This document shows, piece after piece, positions 28,637 through 36,537 of a stretch of DNA of 57,231 nt. The position numbers and the translations under genes were made by a program. The notes below the pieces were generated by a model. That model did not search any database. It saw nothing but the letters and a program-made list of their open reading frames with translations, and was not told the DNA's origin. The DNA is from Mycobacterium gordonae (lineage in GTDB: Bacteria; Actinomycetota; Actinomycetes; Mycobacteriales; Mycobacteriaceae), in contig NZ_LQOY01000070.1 in NCBI RefSeq assembly GCF_002101675.1, positions 1 through 57,231 on the forward strand. The letters run 5' to 3'. Every line of letters begins with the position of its first letter. Position 1 is the stretch's first letter.

Positions 28637-30466
28637 ATGACCTCAGCGACCATCCCCGGCCTGGACACCGCACCCACCAACCATCAAGGGCTGCTGTCCT
28701 GGGTGCAGGAGGTTGCCGAGCTCACCCAGCCTGAGCGGGTGGTCTTCACCGATGGCTCCGAGGAGGAGTTCCAACGGTTGGCCGACCAATTGGTCGAGGC
28801 CGGCACGTTCACCCGGCTGAACCCGGAGAAGCACCACAACTCCTACCTCGCGCTGTCCGACCCGTCCGACGTCGCTCGAGTGGAGTCACGCACCTTCATC
28901 TGCTCTGAGCGCGAGATCGACGCCGGGCCGACCAACAACTGGAAAGACCCGAGCGAGATGCGCTCGCTCATGACCGACCTGTACCGCGGCTGCATGCGCG
29001 GCCGCACCATGTATGTGGTGCCGTTCTGCATGGGCCCCCTGGGTGCCGAGGACCCCAAGCTCGGTGTCGAGATCACCGACTCGGAGTACGTCGTGGTCTC
29101 CATGCGCACCATGACCCGGATGGGCAAGGCCGCCCTGGAGAAGATCGGCGACGACGGCTTCTTCGTGAAGGCGTTGCACTCGGTGGGTGCCCCGCTCGAC
29201 GAGGGCCAGCAGGACGTTCCGTGGCCCTGCAACGACACCAAATACATCACCCACTTCCCGGAGACCCGCGAGATCTGGAGCTACGGGTCCGGCTACGGCG
29301 GCAACGCGCTGCTGGGCAAGAAGTGCTACTCGCTGCGGATCGCCTCGGCGATGGCCCACGACGAGGGCTGGCTGGCCGAGCACATGCTGATCCTCAAGCT
29401 GATCTCGCCGGAGAACAAGGCTTACTACTTCGCCGCGGCGTTCCCCTCGGCGTGCGGCAAGACCAACCTGGCGATGCTGCAGCCCACCATCCCCGGCTGG
29501 CGCGCCGAGACCCTCGGCGACGACATCGCCTGGATGCGATTCGGCAAGGACGGCCGCCTGTACGCCGTCAACCCCGAGTTCGGTTTCTTCGGGGTGGCAC
29601 CGGGCACCAACTGGAAGTCCAACCCCAACGCCATGCGCACCATCGCCGGCGGCAACACCGTGTTCACCAACGTCGCGCTGACCGATGACGGCGACGTCTG
29701 GTGGGAGGGCCTGGAGGGCGACCCGCAGCACCTGATCGACTGGAAGGGCAACGACTGGTACTTCCGCGAGACGGAGACCAACGCCGCCCACCCCAACTCC
29801 CGCTACTGCACCCCGATGTCGCAGTGCCCGATCCTGGCTCCCGAGTGGGACGACCCGCAGGGTGTGCCGATCTCCGGCATCCTGTTCGGCGGTCGCCGCA
29901 AGACCACCGTTCCGCTGGTCACCGAGGCCCGCGACTGGCAGCACGGCGTGTTCATCGGCGCCACCCTGGGCAGTGAGCAGACCGCCGCGGCCGAGGGCAA
30001 GGTCGGCAACGTGCGCCGCGACCCGATGGCCATGCTGCCGTTCCTGGGCTACAACGTGGGCGACTACTTCCAGCATTGGATCAACCTGGGCAAGAACGCC
30101 GACGAGTCCAAGCTGCCGAAGGTGTTCTTCGTCAACTGGTTCCGCCGCAGCCACGACGGCCACTTCCTGTGGCCCGGGTTCGGCGAGAACAGCCGCGTGC
30201 TGAAGTGGATCGTCGACCGGATCGAGCATAAGGCCGGCGGGGTGACCACCCCGATCGGCACGGTCCCGAGCGCCGAGGATCTGGATCTGGACGGGTTGGA
30301 CGTCGAGGTCGCTGATGTGGCAGCGGCGCTGGAAGTCAAGACCGAGGAGTGGCGCGCGGAGCTGCCGCTGATCGAGGAGTGGCTGGAGTTCGTCGGCGAG
30401 AAGCTGCCCACGGGCATCCGCGACGAGTTCGACGCGCTCAAGGAGCGGTTGCGCGACGCGGAGTAG
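28637..30466 (+). CDS. pckA: Phosphoenolpyruvate carboxykinase, GTP type (Rv0211 ortholog)
   Basis: A 609-residue enzyme converting oxaloacetate and GTP to phosphoenolpyruvate and CO2, the entry to gluconeogenesis during growth on lipids. The GTP-PEPCK P-loop [12 protein letters not shown] is present, with the reactive C273 and K275. [23 protein letters not shown] binds substrate, and [19 protein letters not shown] is present near the C-terminus. The ATG at 28637 is preceded by CAGGAG. The frame opens earlier (28589), but [19 protein letters not shown] is the family N-terminus. The 145-base leader is AT-richer than its surroundings and contains TAATCT near 28551, a possible -10. It is very strongly conserved relative to M. 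tuberculosis. Confidence 0.98.
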   Translation: MTSATIPGLDTAPTNHQGLLSWVQEVAELTQPERVVFTDGSEEEFQRLADQLVEAGTFTRLNPEKHHNSYLALSDPSDVARVESRTFICSEREIDAGPTNNWKDPSEMRSLMTDLYRGCMRGRTMYVVPFCMGPLGAEDPKLGVEITDSEYVVVSMRTMTRMGKAALEKIGDDGFFVKALHSVGAPLDEGQQDVPWPCNDTKYITHFPETREIWSYGSGYGGNALLGKKCYSLRIASAMAHDEGWLAEHMLILKLISPENKAYYFAAAFPSACGKTNLAMLQPTIPGWRAETLGDDIAWMRFGKDGRLYAVNPEFGFFGVAPGTNWKSNPNAMRTIAGGNTVFTNVALTDDGDVWWEGLEGDPQHLIDWKGNDWYFRETETNAAHPNSRYCTPMSQCPILAPEWDDPQGVPISGILFGGRRKTTVPLVTEARDWQHGVFIGATLGSEQTAAAEGKVGNVRRDPMAMLPFLGYNVGDYFQHWINLGKNADESKLPKVFFVNWFRRSHDGHFLWPGFGENSRVLKWIVDRIEHKAGGVTTPIGTVPSAEDLDLDGLDVEVADVAAALEVKTEEWRAELPLIEEWLEFVGEKLPTGIRDEFDALKERLRDAE

Positions 30467-30499
30467 CCTGCCGGACGGAGGATTTCGCCCAAACAAGGG

Positions 30500-30682
30500 T
30501 TAGCCGGGGCCGCCGGGGCCGCCGCTACCTCCGGCACCGCCGGTCGTCCCGGTGACATGCTCTCCGGGACCGCCCGCGCCGCCAGCGCCGCCTGCGCCGC
30601 TGCCGCCGTGGCCACCATCGCCGATGGTGCCGTTACCGCCGATGCCGGCGAGAAGGGCTTTAAAGTCCGCAAGGTCAACCAC
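30500..30682 (-). CDS. Small Gly-rich, PGRS-like ORF without PE domain
   Basis: A possible 60-residue product from GTG 30682: a short non-repetitive head (VVDLADFKALLAGI) followed by 40 residues of GGX repeats ending SGGPGGPG and a stop. The PE domain and secretion motif are absent. The in-frame sequence upstream (as far as a TAA near 30757) has no standard start other than this GTG, and no strong ribosome site is seen. It could be a PE_PGRS remnant or a true small protein. It lies between pckA and the riboswitch region, on the opposite strand to both. In M. tuberculosis the nadR (Rv0212c) and Rv0213c genes occupy this interval; they are missing here. Confidence 0.35.
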   Translation of the reverse strand: MVDLADFKALLAGIGGNGTIGDGGHGGSGAGGAGGAGGPGEHVTGTTGGAGGSGGPGGPG

Positions 30683-30823
30683 GCCGCCTGGGACACCGGC
30701 TGCACCCGGGCGGGCGGATGGGGTTTGCCGAATCCATAAATTCGCGCAACCGAAACTTTATTTTCAGCTTGCTGACCAGCAAATATCGGGCGTTGACATT
30801 GGAAAACTCGTAGCTTCGCTAAG
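30683..30823. other. AT-rich non-coding stretch ahead of the riboswitch
   Basis: No convincing gene. The part from about 30735 is clearly richer in A and T than the surroundings. It contains a perfect 14-base palindrome TTGCTG-AC-CAGCAA (30769-30782), which could be an operator, and TTGACA at 30793-30798 without a well-spaced -10 on the plus strand. Confidence 0.5.
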
Positions 30824-30852
30824 TTGCCAGGGCCCGCAAATAAGGTTAGCCT
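30824..30852 (+). promoter_or_regulatory. SigA-like promoter of the riboswitch transcript
   Basis: TTGCCA (30824-30829), 17 bases, then TAGCCT (30847-30852). Box sequences and spacing fit a housekeeping mycobacterial promoter, and transcription would begin a few bases before the conserved riboswitch 5' end. Confidence 0.6.
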
Positions 30853-30861
30853 CGGTGTAGC

Positions 30862-31016
30862 GAAGGGGAGTAGTTCCAGATCGTCGGTCCGAAGCCGGCG
30901 GCTGCGGATGGTCGACATACTGGCGATTCCGGACTTGGTTCGGACGCCCGGTCATCCACCGGGAAGTTTCCGGCGAGCGAGACCTTCGGCCGACAAGAGT
31001 CGGTCCGAAGTCTCGC
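30862..31016 (+). ncRNA. yybP-ykoY-type manganese riboswitch
   Basis: The leader of the exchanger gene carries the marks of the Mn2+-sensing yybP-ykoY aptamer in the right order: GGGGAGTAG at 30865-30873, GACATAC at 30914-30920, and GAGACCTTCGGCC from 30979. A long terminal hairpin follows, 30977-31016, with outer stem GCGAGAC/TCTCGC and upper stem CCGAC/GTCGG closed by a four-base loop. Downstream, CCGAAGG (31047-31053) overlaps the ribosome site and is the exact complement of CCTTCGG (30983-30989) within the aptamer hairpin, so ribosome access could be switched by which partner that segment pairs with. Assignment is by recognition of the consensus, not by a covariance search. Confidence 0.8.
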
Positions 31017-31060
31017 CGCTGTCGGCGAAACCTCGGATCGCAGGAACCGAAGGACGCTAA

Positions 31061-32281
31061 ATGGCTTTAATTGCCGAACGCCGTCGGACCCGGACCCCCG
31101 CGGACGTGCTGCTGCGCTCGCTGCTGACCACCCTGATGTTCATCGCGCCGGCAGTGGTGGTGCGCAGCGTCGGGCTGCACCCCGCGCCCGTGGTGTCGCT
31201 CGTCGTCTACGGCGCGGCCGTGGTCGCGGCGAGTTTCCTGCTCGCCTGGGCGGCCGAGACGGCGCAACTTGACGTGTCCGGCGGTCTGGCGATCGCTGTC
31301 CTGGCCCTCATCGCCGTGCTGCCCGAATACGCAGTCGACCTCTATTACGCCTACCAGTCCGGCTCGCACGCCGAGTACACCCAGTACGCCGCGGCGAACA
31401 TGACCGGCTCGAATCGGCTGTTGATGGGCCTCGGCTGGCCGGTGGTGGTGCTGATGGCGCTGTGGGTGGCCCGCAAGACCGGTGGGCCCGGGGCTGCGCT
31501 GAAGCTCGAGCCCGGCAACCGGGTGGAGCTGGGCTTCTTGCTGACCGCGGGGATCGTCGCGTTCCTGGTGCCGGCTACGGGCCGCATCCACATCACGCTG
31601 GGTGTCGCCCTGCTGGCCTGGTTCGGGTTCTACCTCTACAAACTCAGCCGCGGCGCCGTGGAGGAACCCGAGCTGATCGGTACCGCCGCGGCGCTGGGCG
31701 CGCTGCCCGACCGGGCCCGGCGGGTCGCCGTCGTCACGCTGTTCGCCGTCGCTGCCGGGGTGGTGCTGGCCTGCGCAAAACCTTTCGCGGAGAGCCTGAT
31801 CGGCGCCGGCACCGAGCTGGGTGTCGACCGGTTTCTGCTGGTTCAGTGGCTGGCGCCGCTGGCGTCGGAAGCGCCCGAGTTCGTGATCGCGATCATCTTC
31901 GCCAGCCGAGGCAAGGGCACCGCGGCGATCGCGACGCTGATCTCCTCGAAGGTGAATCAGTGGACGCTGCTGGTGGGCTCGTTGCCGATCGCCCACCTGG
32001 CCGGCGGCGGCGGCACCGCGCTGGTGCTGGACGGCCGGCAGATCGAGGAGATGCTGCTGACCGCGGCCCAGACCCTGATGGGTGTTGCCCTGATCCTGGC
32101 GCTGCGTTTCGACCGCTACACGGCCTGGGCACTGCTGGCGCTGTTCACCGTGCAGTTCCCGATCGCCTCGACCGAGGGGCGGCTGGCGCTGAGCGGGGTG
32201 TACGGGGTGCTGGCCGTCGGCGCGCTGCTGGTGCACCGCCGGCATGTGTTGCCCACGCTGCGTGCGCCTTTCATTCGCTGA
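31061..32281 (+). CDS. Cation/Ca2+ exchanger (CaCA) family membrane protein, probable Mn2+/Ca2+ exporter
   Basis: A 406-residue protein with about 11 helices. Two alpha-repeat-like segments carry the family's acidic ion-site motifs: VLPEYAVDL (E89), followed by NMTGSNRLLMGLG (113-125), and APLASEAPEFVIAI (269-278 region), followed by SSKVNQWTLLVGSLP. This is the internal symmetry of Na+/Ca2+ and H+/Ca2+ exchangers. The manganese riboswitch in its leader makes Mn2+ a likely exported ion; this is inference. The ATG at 31061 has GAAGGA six bases upstream, inside the putative switch sequence. It is not among the M. tuberculosis genes I recall for this interval, and it precedes fadD4 by 16 bases. 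Confidence 0.88.
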   Translation: MALIAERRRTRTPADVLLRSLLTTLMFIAPAVVVRSVGLHPAPVVSLVVYGAAVVAASFLLAWAAETAQLDVSGGLAIAVLALIAVLPEYAVDLYYAYQSGSHAEYTQYAAANMTGSNRLLMGLGWPVVVLMALWVARKTGGPGAALKLEPGNRVELGFLLTAGIVAFLVPATGRIHITLGVALLAWFGFYLYKLSRGAVEEPELIGTAAALGALPDRARRVAVVTLFAVAAGVVLACAKPFAESLIGAGTELGVDRFLLVQWLAPLASEAPEFVIAIIFASRGKGTAAIATLISSKVNQWTLLVGSLPIAHLAGGGGTALVLDGRQIEEMLLTAAQTLMGVALILALRFDRYTAWALLALFTVQFPIASTEGRLALSGVYGVLAVGALLVHRRHVLPTLRAPFIR

Positions 32282-32285
32282 CTCG

Positions 32286-32291
32286 TAGAGT
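32286..32291 (+). promoter_or_regulatory. -10 box of a leaderless start (fadD4)
   Basis: TAGAGT, then six bases (TCAGCC), then the fadD4 ATG. It lies in the 16-base gap after the exchanger gene, so fadD4 may have its own promoter in addition to any read-through. Confidence 0.55.
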
Positions 32292-32297
32292 TCAGCC

Positions 32298-33821
32298 ATG
32301 CAGATTCGCCCGCATGCGCTAGCTCACCCCGACAAGCCCGCCGTCATCCTGTACCCGTCGGGCACCGTGGTGACCTTCGGCGAACTGGAGGCGCGCGCCA
32401 ACCGCCTGGCGCACTACTTCCGCCGGGCGGGGCTGCGGGAGGGCGACGCCGTCGCCATCCTGATGGAGAACAACGAGCACATGCACGCGGTGATGTGGGC
32501 GGCCCGGCGCGCCGGCCTGTACTACGTGCCGATCAACACCCATCTGACGGCGGCCGAAGCGGCCTACATCATCGACAACAGCAACGCCAAGGCCATCGTG
32601 GGATCGGCCGCCTTGAGCGGCACCTGCGCGGAACTCGGTGAGCACCTTCCGAATGGGTTGCCGCAAGTGTTGCTGCTGGCCGATGGTGACCTGGCGGGCT
32701 GGCAGCGGTACCCGCAATGCGTTGCGGATCAACCGGATACCCCGATCGCCGACGAGATCGAGGGCGACTTGCTGCAGTACTCGTCGGGCACCACTGGGCG
32801 CCCCAAGGGCATCAAACGCGAATTGCCGCATGTGCCACCGGAAGATGCGCCGGGCATGATGTCGGCGCTGGTGGGTTTCTGGATGGATCCCGACACGGTG
32901 TATCTGAGCCCGGCACCGCTCTATCACACCGCGCCGTCGGTGTGGTCGTTGACTGTGCAGGCGGCCGGTCTCACCACGGTGGTGATGGAGAAGTTCGATC
33001 CCGAGGGGACGCTGGACGCGATCCAGCGCTACCGGGTCACCCACGGCCAATTCGTTCCGGCCATGTTCGTGCGGATGCTCAAACTCCCCGAAGCCGTACG
33101 CAATTCGTACGACGTGTCCAGCTTGAAGCGGGTGATGCACGCGGCCGCGCCGTGCCCGGTGCTGATCAAGAAGCAGATGATCGAGTGGTGGGGGCCGATC
33201 GTCGACGAGTATTACGCCTCCTCGGAGGCGATCGGTTCGACGTTGATCACCGCCGAGGACTGGCTTGCCCATCCGGGATCGGTCGGCAAACCGATGATGG
33301 GTGCGGTGCACATCCTGGATCGGGACGGCAAGGAGCTGCCGCCTGGTCACCCGGGCGAGATCTACTTCGAGGGCGGGTACTCGTTCGAGTATCTCAACGA
33401 CCCGTCGAAGACCGCCGCCTCGCGCGACGCGCACGGCTGGATGACGGTGGGGGACATCGGATTTCTCGACGAGGAGGGCTACCTCTACCTCACCGACCGG
33501 CGCCACCACATGATCATCTCCGGCGGGGTGAACATCTATCCGCAGGAGACCGAGAACCTCCTGGTCACCCACCCGAAAGTGTTGGATGCGGCCGTTTTCG
33601 GCGTTCCGGACGACGAGATGGGCCAGCGGGTGGTGGCGGCCGTGCAGACCGTCGACCCGGCCGACGCCACCGAGGAGTTCGCCGAGGAACTTTCGAGCTG
33701 GTTGCGAGAACGTCTGTCGCACTTGAAGTGTCCGCGCTCGATCGCCTTCGAGGCGCAGTTGCCGCGGACCGACACGGGCAAGCTCTACAAGAACGAGTTG
33801 ATCGAGAAGTATTCGGTGTGA
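32298..33821 (+). CDS. fadD4: Acyl-CoA synthetase FadD4 (Rv0214 ortholog)
   Basis: A 507-residue ANL-superfamily ligase that activates a carboxylic acid as acyl-AMP and then acyl-CoA. The phosphate-binding motif YSSGTTGRPKG is at 161-171. The acyl/adenylate motif EYYASSEAIG, GWMTVGDIGFLDEEGYLYLTDRRHHMIISGG (hinge Asp and Arg) and the C-terminal catalytic K495 in RTDTGKLYK are present. The fatty-acid chain length handled is unknown. The ATG at 32298 has no ribosome site but a -10 box six bases away, so a leaderless message is likely. It overlaps the following hydratase gene by four bases, so the two should act together. Confidence 0.94.
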   Translation: MQIRPHALAHPDKPAVILYPSGTVVTFGELEARANRLAHYFRRAGLREGDAVAILMENNEHMHAVMWAARRAGLYYVPINTHLTAAEAAYIIDNSNAKAIVGSAALSGTCAELGEHLPNGLPQVLLLADGDLAGWQRYPQCVADQPDTPIADEIEGDLLQYSSGTTGRPKGIKRELPHVPPEDAPGMMSALVGFWMDPDTVYLSPAPLYHTAPSVWSLTVQAAGLTTVVMEKFDPEGTLDAIQRYRVTHGQFVPAMFVRMLKLPEAVRNSYDVSSLKRVMHAAAPCPVLIKKQMIEWWGPIVDEYYASSEAIGSTLITAEDWLAHPGSVGKPMMGAVHILDRDGKELPPGHPGEIYFEGGYSFEYLNDPSKTAASRDAHGWMTVGDIGFLDEEGYLYLTDRRHHMIISGGVNIYPQETENLLVTHPKVLDAAVFGVPDDEMGQRVVAAVQTVDPADATEEFAEELSSWLRERLSHLKCPRSIAFEAQLPRTDTGKLYKNELIEKYSV

Positions 33822-34762
33822 CCCTGCGGGTGGTCGATCTGTCCAGCGCGCCGGAGCCCGACGTGGCCGTGCCGCCGGGGGTGATCGTCGCGCACGGCGC
33901 ACCGCTCGACGAATACTGGCTCGAAGCGGCGACTTTCACGCTCACTGAGGAACCTTGCGCCGATCGCCGGGTGGTCACCGTGGATTCGGTGCCACGTGTG
34001 CTGGAGGAGCTGACGCGACGTTGCCGGCAATGGCCGGTCGCCAGCGCGGTCTGTGACGACGTGCTGCGCAGCCTGGACCCCGCCGGTGCCACCCTGGCCG
34101 GCCTGGTCACCGAATCACTGGCTTATTCGACGTTGCAGGCCGGGCCGGAGTTCGCCCGCTGGCTCTCGCAGCGCGGGCCCGCCCGAGTTCCGGACAGCGT
34201 CAATCCCGTTGCGGTGCAGCGTGACGACCACGTCCTGCGGATCAGTTTCAACCGGCCGGAGCGGCACAACGCCTTCTGCACCGGCACCCGCGCGGCCTTG
34301 CTGGAGGCGCTGGCAGTCGCGCAGCTGGATTCGTCGGTGACCGCAATCGTGTTGAGTGGCAACGGTCCGTCGTTCTGCAGCGGGGGAGACCTGGCCGAGT
34401 TCGGCACCTTCGCCGACCCGGCCAGCGCTCACCTAGCGCGCACCCGGCACAGCCCGGCCCTGGTGCTCGACGAGCTCACTGCACGCCTGGGGCCGGCGTG
34501 CCTGGCGCAGGTGCACGGGCGGGTGCTCGGCAGCGGACTGGAGATGGCCGCGTTCTGCGGGCGCGTGGCGGCGGCGCCGGATTGCGTGCTCGGCCTGCCC
34601 GAACTGAGCTTGGGATTGCTACCCGGTGCGGGCGGCACGGTGAGCGTCACCCGGCGGATAGGCCGTTGGCGCACCGCATATCTCGTGCTGTCCGGTCACA
34701 CCGTCGATGCGGGGACCGCCCTGGCGTGGGGCCTGCTGGACGCGATCGGCTTTGCTCAGTAA
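33818..34762 (+). CDS. Enoyl-CoA hydratase/isomerase family protein
   Basis: About 314 residues. The first 130 residues (VTLRVVDLSSAPEPDVAVPP...) are not crotonase-like and have no clear family. From about 132 a crotonase fold is visible: LRISFNRPERHNAFC, the oxyanion-hole segment SFCSGGDLAEFG, VHGRVLGSGLEMAAFC, and LGLPELSLGLLPGAGGT with the conserved Glu of active hydratases. It could hydrate an enoyl-CoA made by FadE3 or act on an isomer. The GTG at 33818 is embedded in GTGTGA at the fadD4 stop, a coupled start. I recall no M. tuberculosis gene here, so this looks like a lineage-specific addition to the fadD4 unit. Confidence 0.88.
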   Translation: MTLRVVDLSSAPEPDVAVPPGVIVAHGAPLDEYWLEAATFTLTEEPCADRRVVTVDSVPRVLEELTRRCRQWPVASAVCDDVLRSLDPAGATLAGLVTESLAYSTLQAGPEFARWLSQRGPARVPDSVNPVAVQRDDHVLRISFNRPERHNAFCTGTRAALLEALAVAQLDSSVTAIVLSGNGPSFCSGGDLAEFGTFADPASAHLARTRHSPALVLDELTARLGPACLAQVHGRVLGSGLEMAAFCGRVAAAPDCVLGLPELSLGLLPGAGGTVSVTRRIGRWRTAYLVLSGHTVDAGTALAWGLLDAIGFAQ

Positions 34763-35142
34763 CCGGAATACGTCGTGTAGGTCGTCTGGATGTGATTGTC
34801 GATCGAGACGGCCGCCGCAATCAGAACCACGTAGAGGATGATGCCGATGACCGCGCCGACCGCACCGACGATCGCGCTGATGATGGCCCACTTCTTCGCG
34901 TTGGCCGAGGCGGCCTGAGCCTCGCCGTAGCGGCCCTGTGCCCACAAGCCGGAGACTTTGGTGGAGTAGACGATCGACACGATGCCGGCGGGGAGACAGC
35001 ACAGCACGGTGCTCAGGATCGCCCACACCAGGTAGTTGTCCGGCTCCGGCTGACCCCCGTAGGCCGGCTGCGCGCCGTAGCTCGGCGGCGGCTGGCCCTG
35101 CCAACCCGGGTTGGCGCCGTACGGGTCCGACGGGTAACTCAT
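34756..35142 (-). CDS. CD225/dispanin-domain membrane protein
   Basis: A 128-residue protein with a Pro/Gly/Tyr-rich N-terminal 45 residues (SYPSDPYGANPGWQGQPPP) and a CD225 (interferon-induced transmembrane protein-like) domain. A first helix (NYLVWAILSTVLCCLPAGIV) re-enters or spans the membrane; the conserved loop (SIVYSTKVSGLWAQGRYGEA, then ASANAKKW) and a second helix (AIISAIVGAVGAVIGIILYV) follow. The function in bacteria is unknown. The ATG at 35142 has GGGAAGG nine bases upstream. The frame is open to 35250 but without support. It converges with the hydratase gene, overlapping it by seven bases. Confidence 0.85.
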   Translation of the reverse strand: MSYPSDPYGANPGWQGQPPPSYGAQPAYGGQPEPDNYLVWAILSTVLCCLPAGIVSIVYSTKVSGLWAQGRYGEAQAASANAKKWAIISAIVGAVGAVIGIILYVVLIAAAVSIDNHIQTTYTTYSGY

Positions 35143-35246
35143 GGCCGCTGCCTTCCCTTGGTCGCCACTTGGCTGGTGTCTCGCGGCGAAAGTCAGGCAA
35201 ATATAGCGCACCCGACGGCGTGCGGGCAGGCCGAAGCAGACCCCCG

Positions 35247-36410
35247 TCAAATCCCGCCGCGCGACACCAATTGTGCGGCGATGACGTTGCGCTGGATCTC
35301 GTTGGTGCCCTCGCCGACGATCATCAGCGGTGCGTCCCGGAAATACCGTTCCACGTCGTATTCGGTGGAGTAGCCGTAGCCGCCATGGATCCGCACCGCG
35401 TTCAGCGCGATCTCCATGGCCACCTCGGAGGCGAACAGCTTGGCCATGCCGGCCTCCATGTCACAGCGCTCCCCGCTGTCGTAACGCTGCGCGGCATAGC
35501 GGGTGAGCTGGCGTGCCGCGGTGAGTTTCGTTGCCATGTCGGCCAAGTAGTGGCCCACGGCCTGGTGCTTCCAGATCGGCTGCCCGAAACTCTCGCGCTG
35601 CTGCGCGTATTCCAGCGCGTCCGCTAAGGCCGCGGTGGCCACGCCCAGCGCGCGGGCGGCCACCTGTATCCGGCCAGTCTCCAATCCCTTCATCATCTGC
35701 GAAAAACCTTGGCCCGTAACGCCTCCCAGCACGGCCGAGACCGGAACCCGGAAGCCGTCGAAGGCCAGCTCGCACGATTCGACGCCCTTGTAGCCCAGCT
35801 TGGGCAGATCGCGCGACACCGTCAGGCCCGGTCCGTGCTCGACCAGCAACACCGAGATGCCCTGATGCCGGGGCGTGGCGTTGGGGTCGGTCTTGGCCAG
35901 CAGCGCGATGAGCCCGGAGCGGCGCGCATTGCTGATCCAGGTCTTGGAACCGTTCACCACCAACGTATCTGGGTCATCGCGGTTCGGCAGCGCGGTGGTG
36001 GTCATGCTCTGCAGATCGGAGCCGCCGCCGGGTTCGGTGAGGGCCATCGTGGCCCGCAATTCGCCGGTAGCCATGGGTGGCAGGTACTTTCGCTTCTGTT
36101 CCGGGGTGCCGAACAATGTCAGCAACTTGGCGACGACGGTGTGCCCGCCCATCGCGCCGGCCAGACTCATCCAGCCGCGGGCGAGTTCCTGGGTCACCTC
36201 CACGTAGCACGGCATCGAGACCGGTGAACCGCCGTACTCCTCGTCGATGGCCAGGCCATAGATGCCGATGCGCTTCATCTGCTCGATCCACGCCTGCGGA
36301 TAGGTGTTGGCGTGCTCGACCTCGCGCACGGTGGGCCGCACGTCGCGATCGATGAACGCCCGCACGGTGGCCACCAGCATCGCTTCGTCCTCGCTGAGTG
36401 CAGTGCTCAT
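35247..36410 (-). CDS. fadE3: Acyl-CoA dehydrogenase FadE3 (Rv0215c ortholog)
   Basis: A 387-residue FAD-dependent dehydrogenase. It has the three-domain acyl-CoA dehydrogenase layout: an N-terminal helical domain, the central beta domain with MALTEPGGGSDLQSM and GSKTWISNA, and a C-terminal helical domain with YAQQRESFGQPIWKHQAV. The catalytic base is probably E367 in GEGTNEIQ. It would introduce the C2-C3 double bond into an acyl-CoA. The ATG at 36410 (MSTALSEDEAMLVATVRAFI) has GAAGGAG at good distance; the frame to 36467 is open but lacks signals and covers the inverted repeat in the promoter. It is divergent from the Rv0216-type gene. Confidence 0.95.
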   Translation of the reverse strand: MSTALSEDEAMLVATVRAFIDRDVRPTVREVEHANTYPQAWIEQMKRIGIYGLAIDEEYGGSPVSMPCYVEVTQELARGWMSLAGAMGGHTVVAKLLTLFGTPEQKRKYLPPMATGELRATMALTEPGGGSDLQSMTTTALPNRDDPDTLVVNGSKTWISNARRSGLIALLAKTDPNATPRHQGISVLLVEHGPGLTVSRDLPKLGYKGVESCELAFDGFRVPVSAVLGGVTGQGFSQMMKGLETGRIQVAARALGVATAALADALEYAQQRESFGQPIWKHQAVGHYLADMATKLTAARQLTRYAAQRYDSGERCDMEAGMAKLFASEVAMEIALNAVRIHGGYGYSTEYDVERYFRDAPLMIVGEGTNEIQRNVIAAQLVSRGGI

Positions 36411-36442
36411 CGTGGCTCCTTCCCGTCGGCCGAGCGTGAACC

Positions 36443-36474
36443 TGACGACGTCGAACCGGCGTGTCACGTCGTCA
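36443..36474. promoter_or_regulatory. Inverted repeat between fadE3 and Rv0216-type gene
   Basis: TGACGACGT (36443-36451) and ACGTCGTCA (36466-36474) are perfect 9-base inverted half-sites with 14 bases between them, in the 127-base region between the two divergent starts. Probable operator for a regulator of both genes; the regulator is not identifiable. Confidence 0.6.
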
Positions 36475-36537
36475 AATTCACTTTCGGCGAGGCGCGTGTT
36501 TGACCCTCGCTGAGACAGCCTGCCAGCATGACATTCC

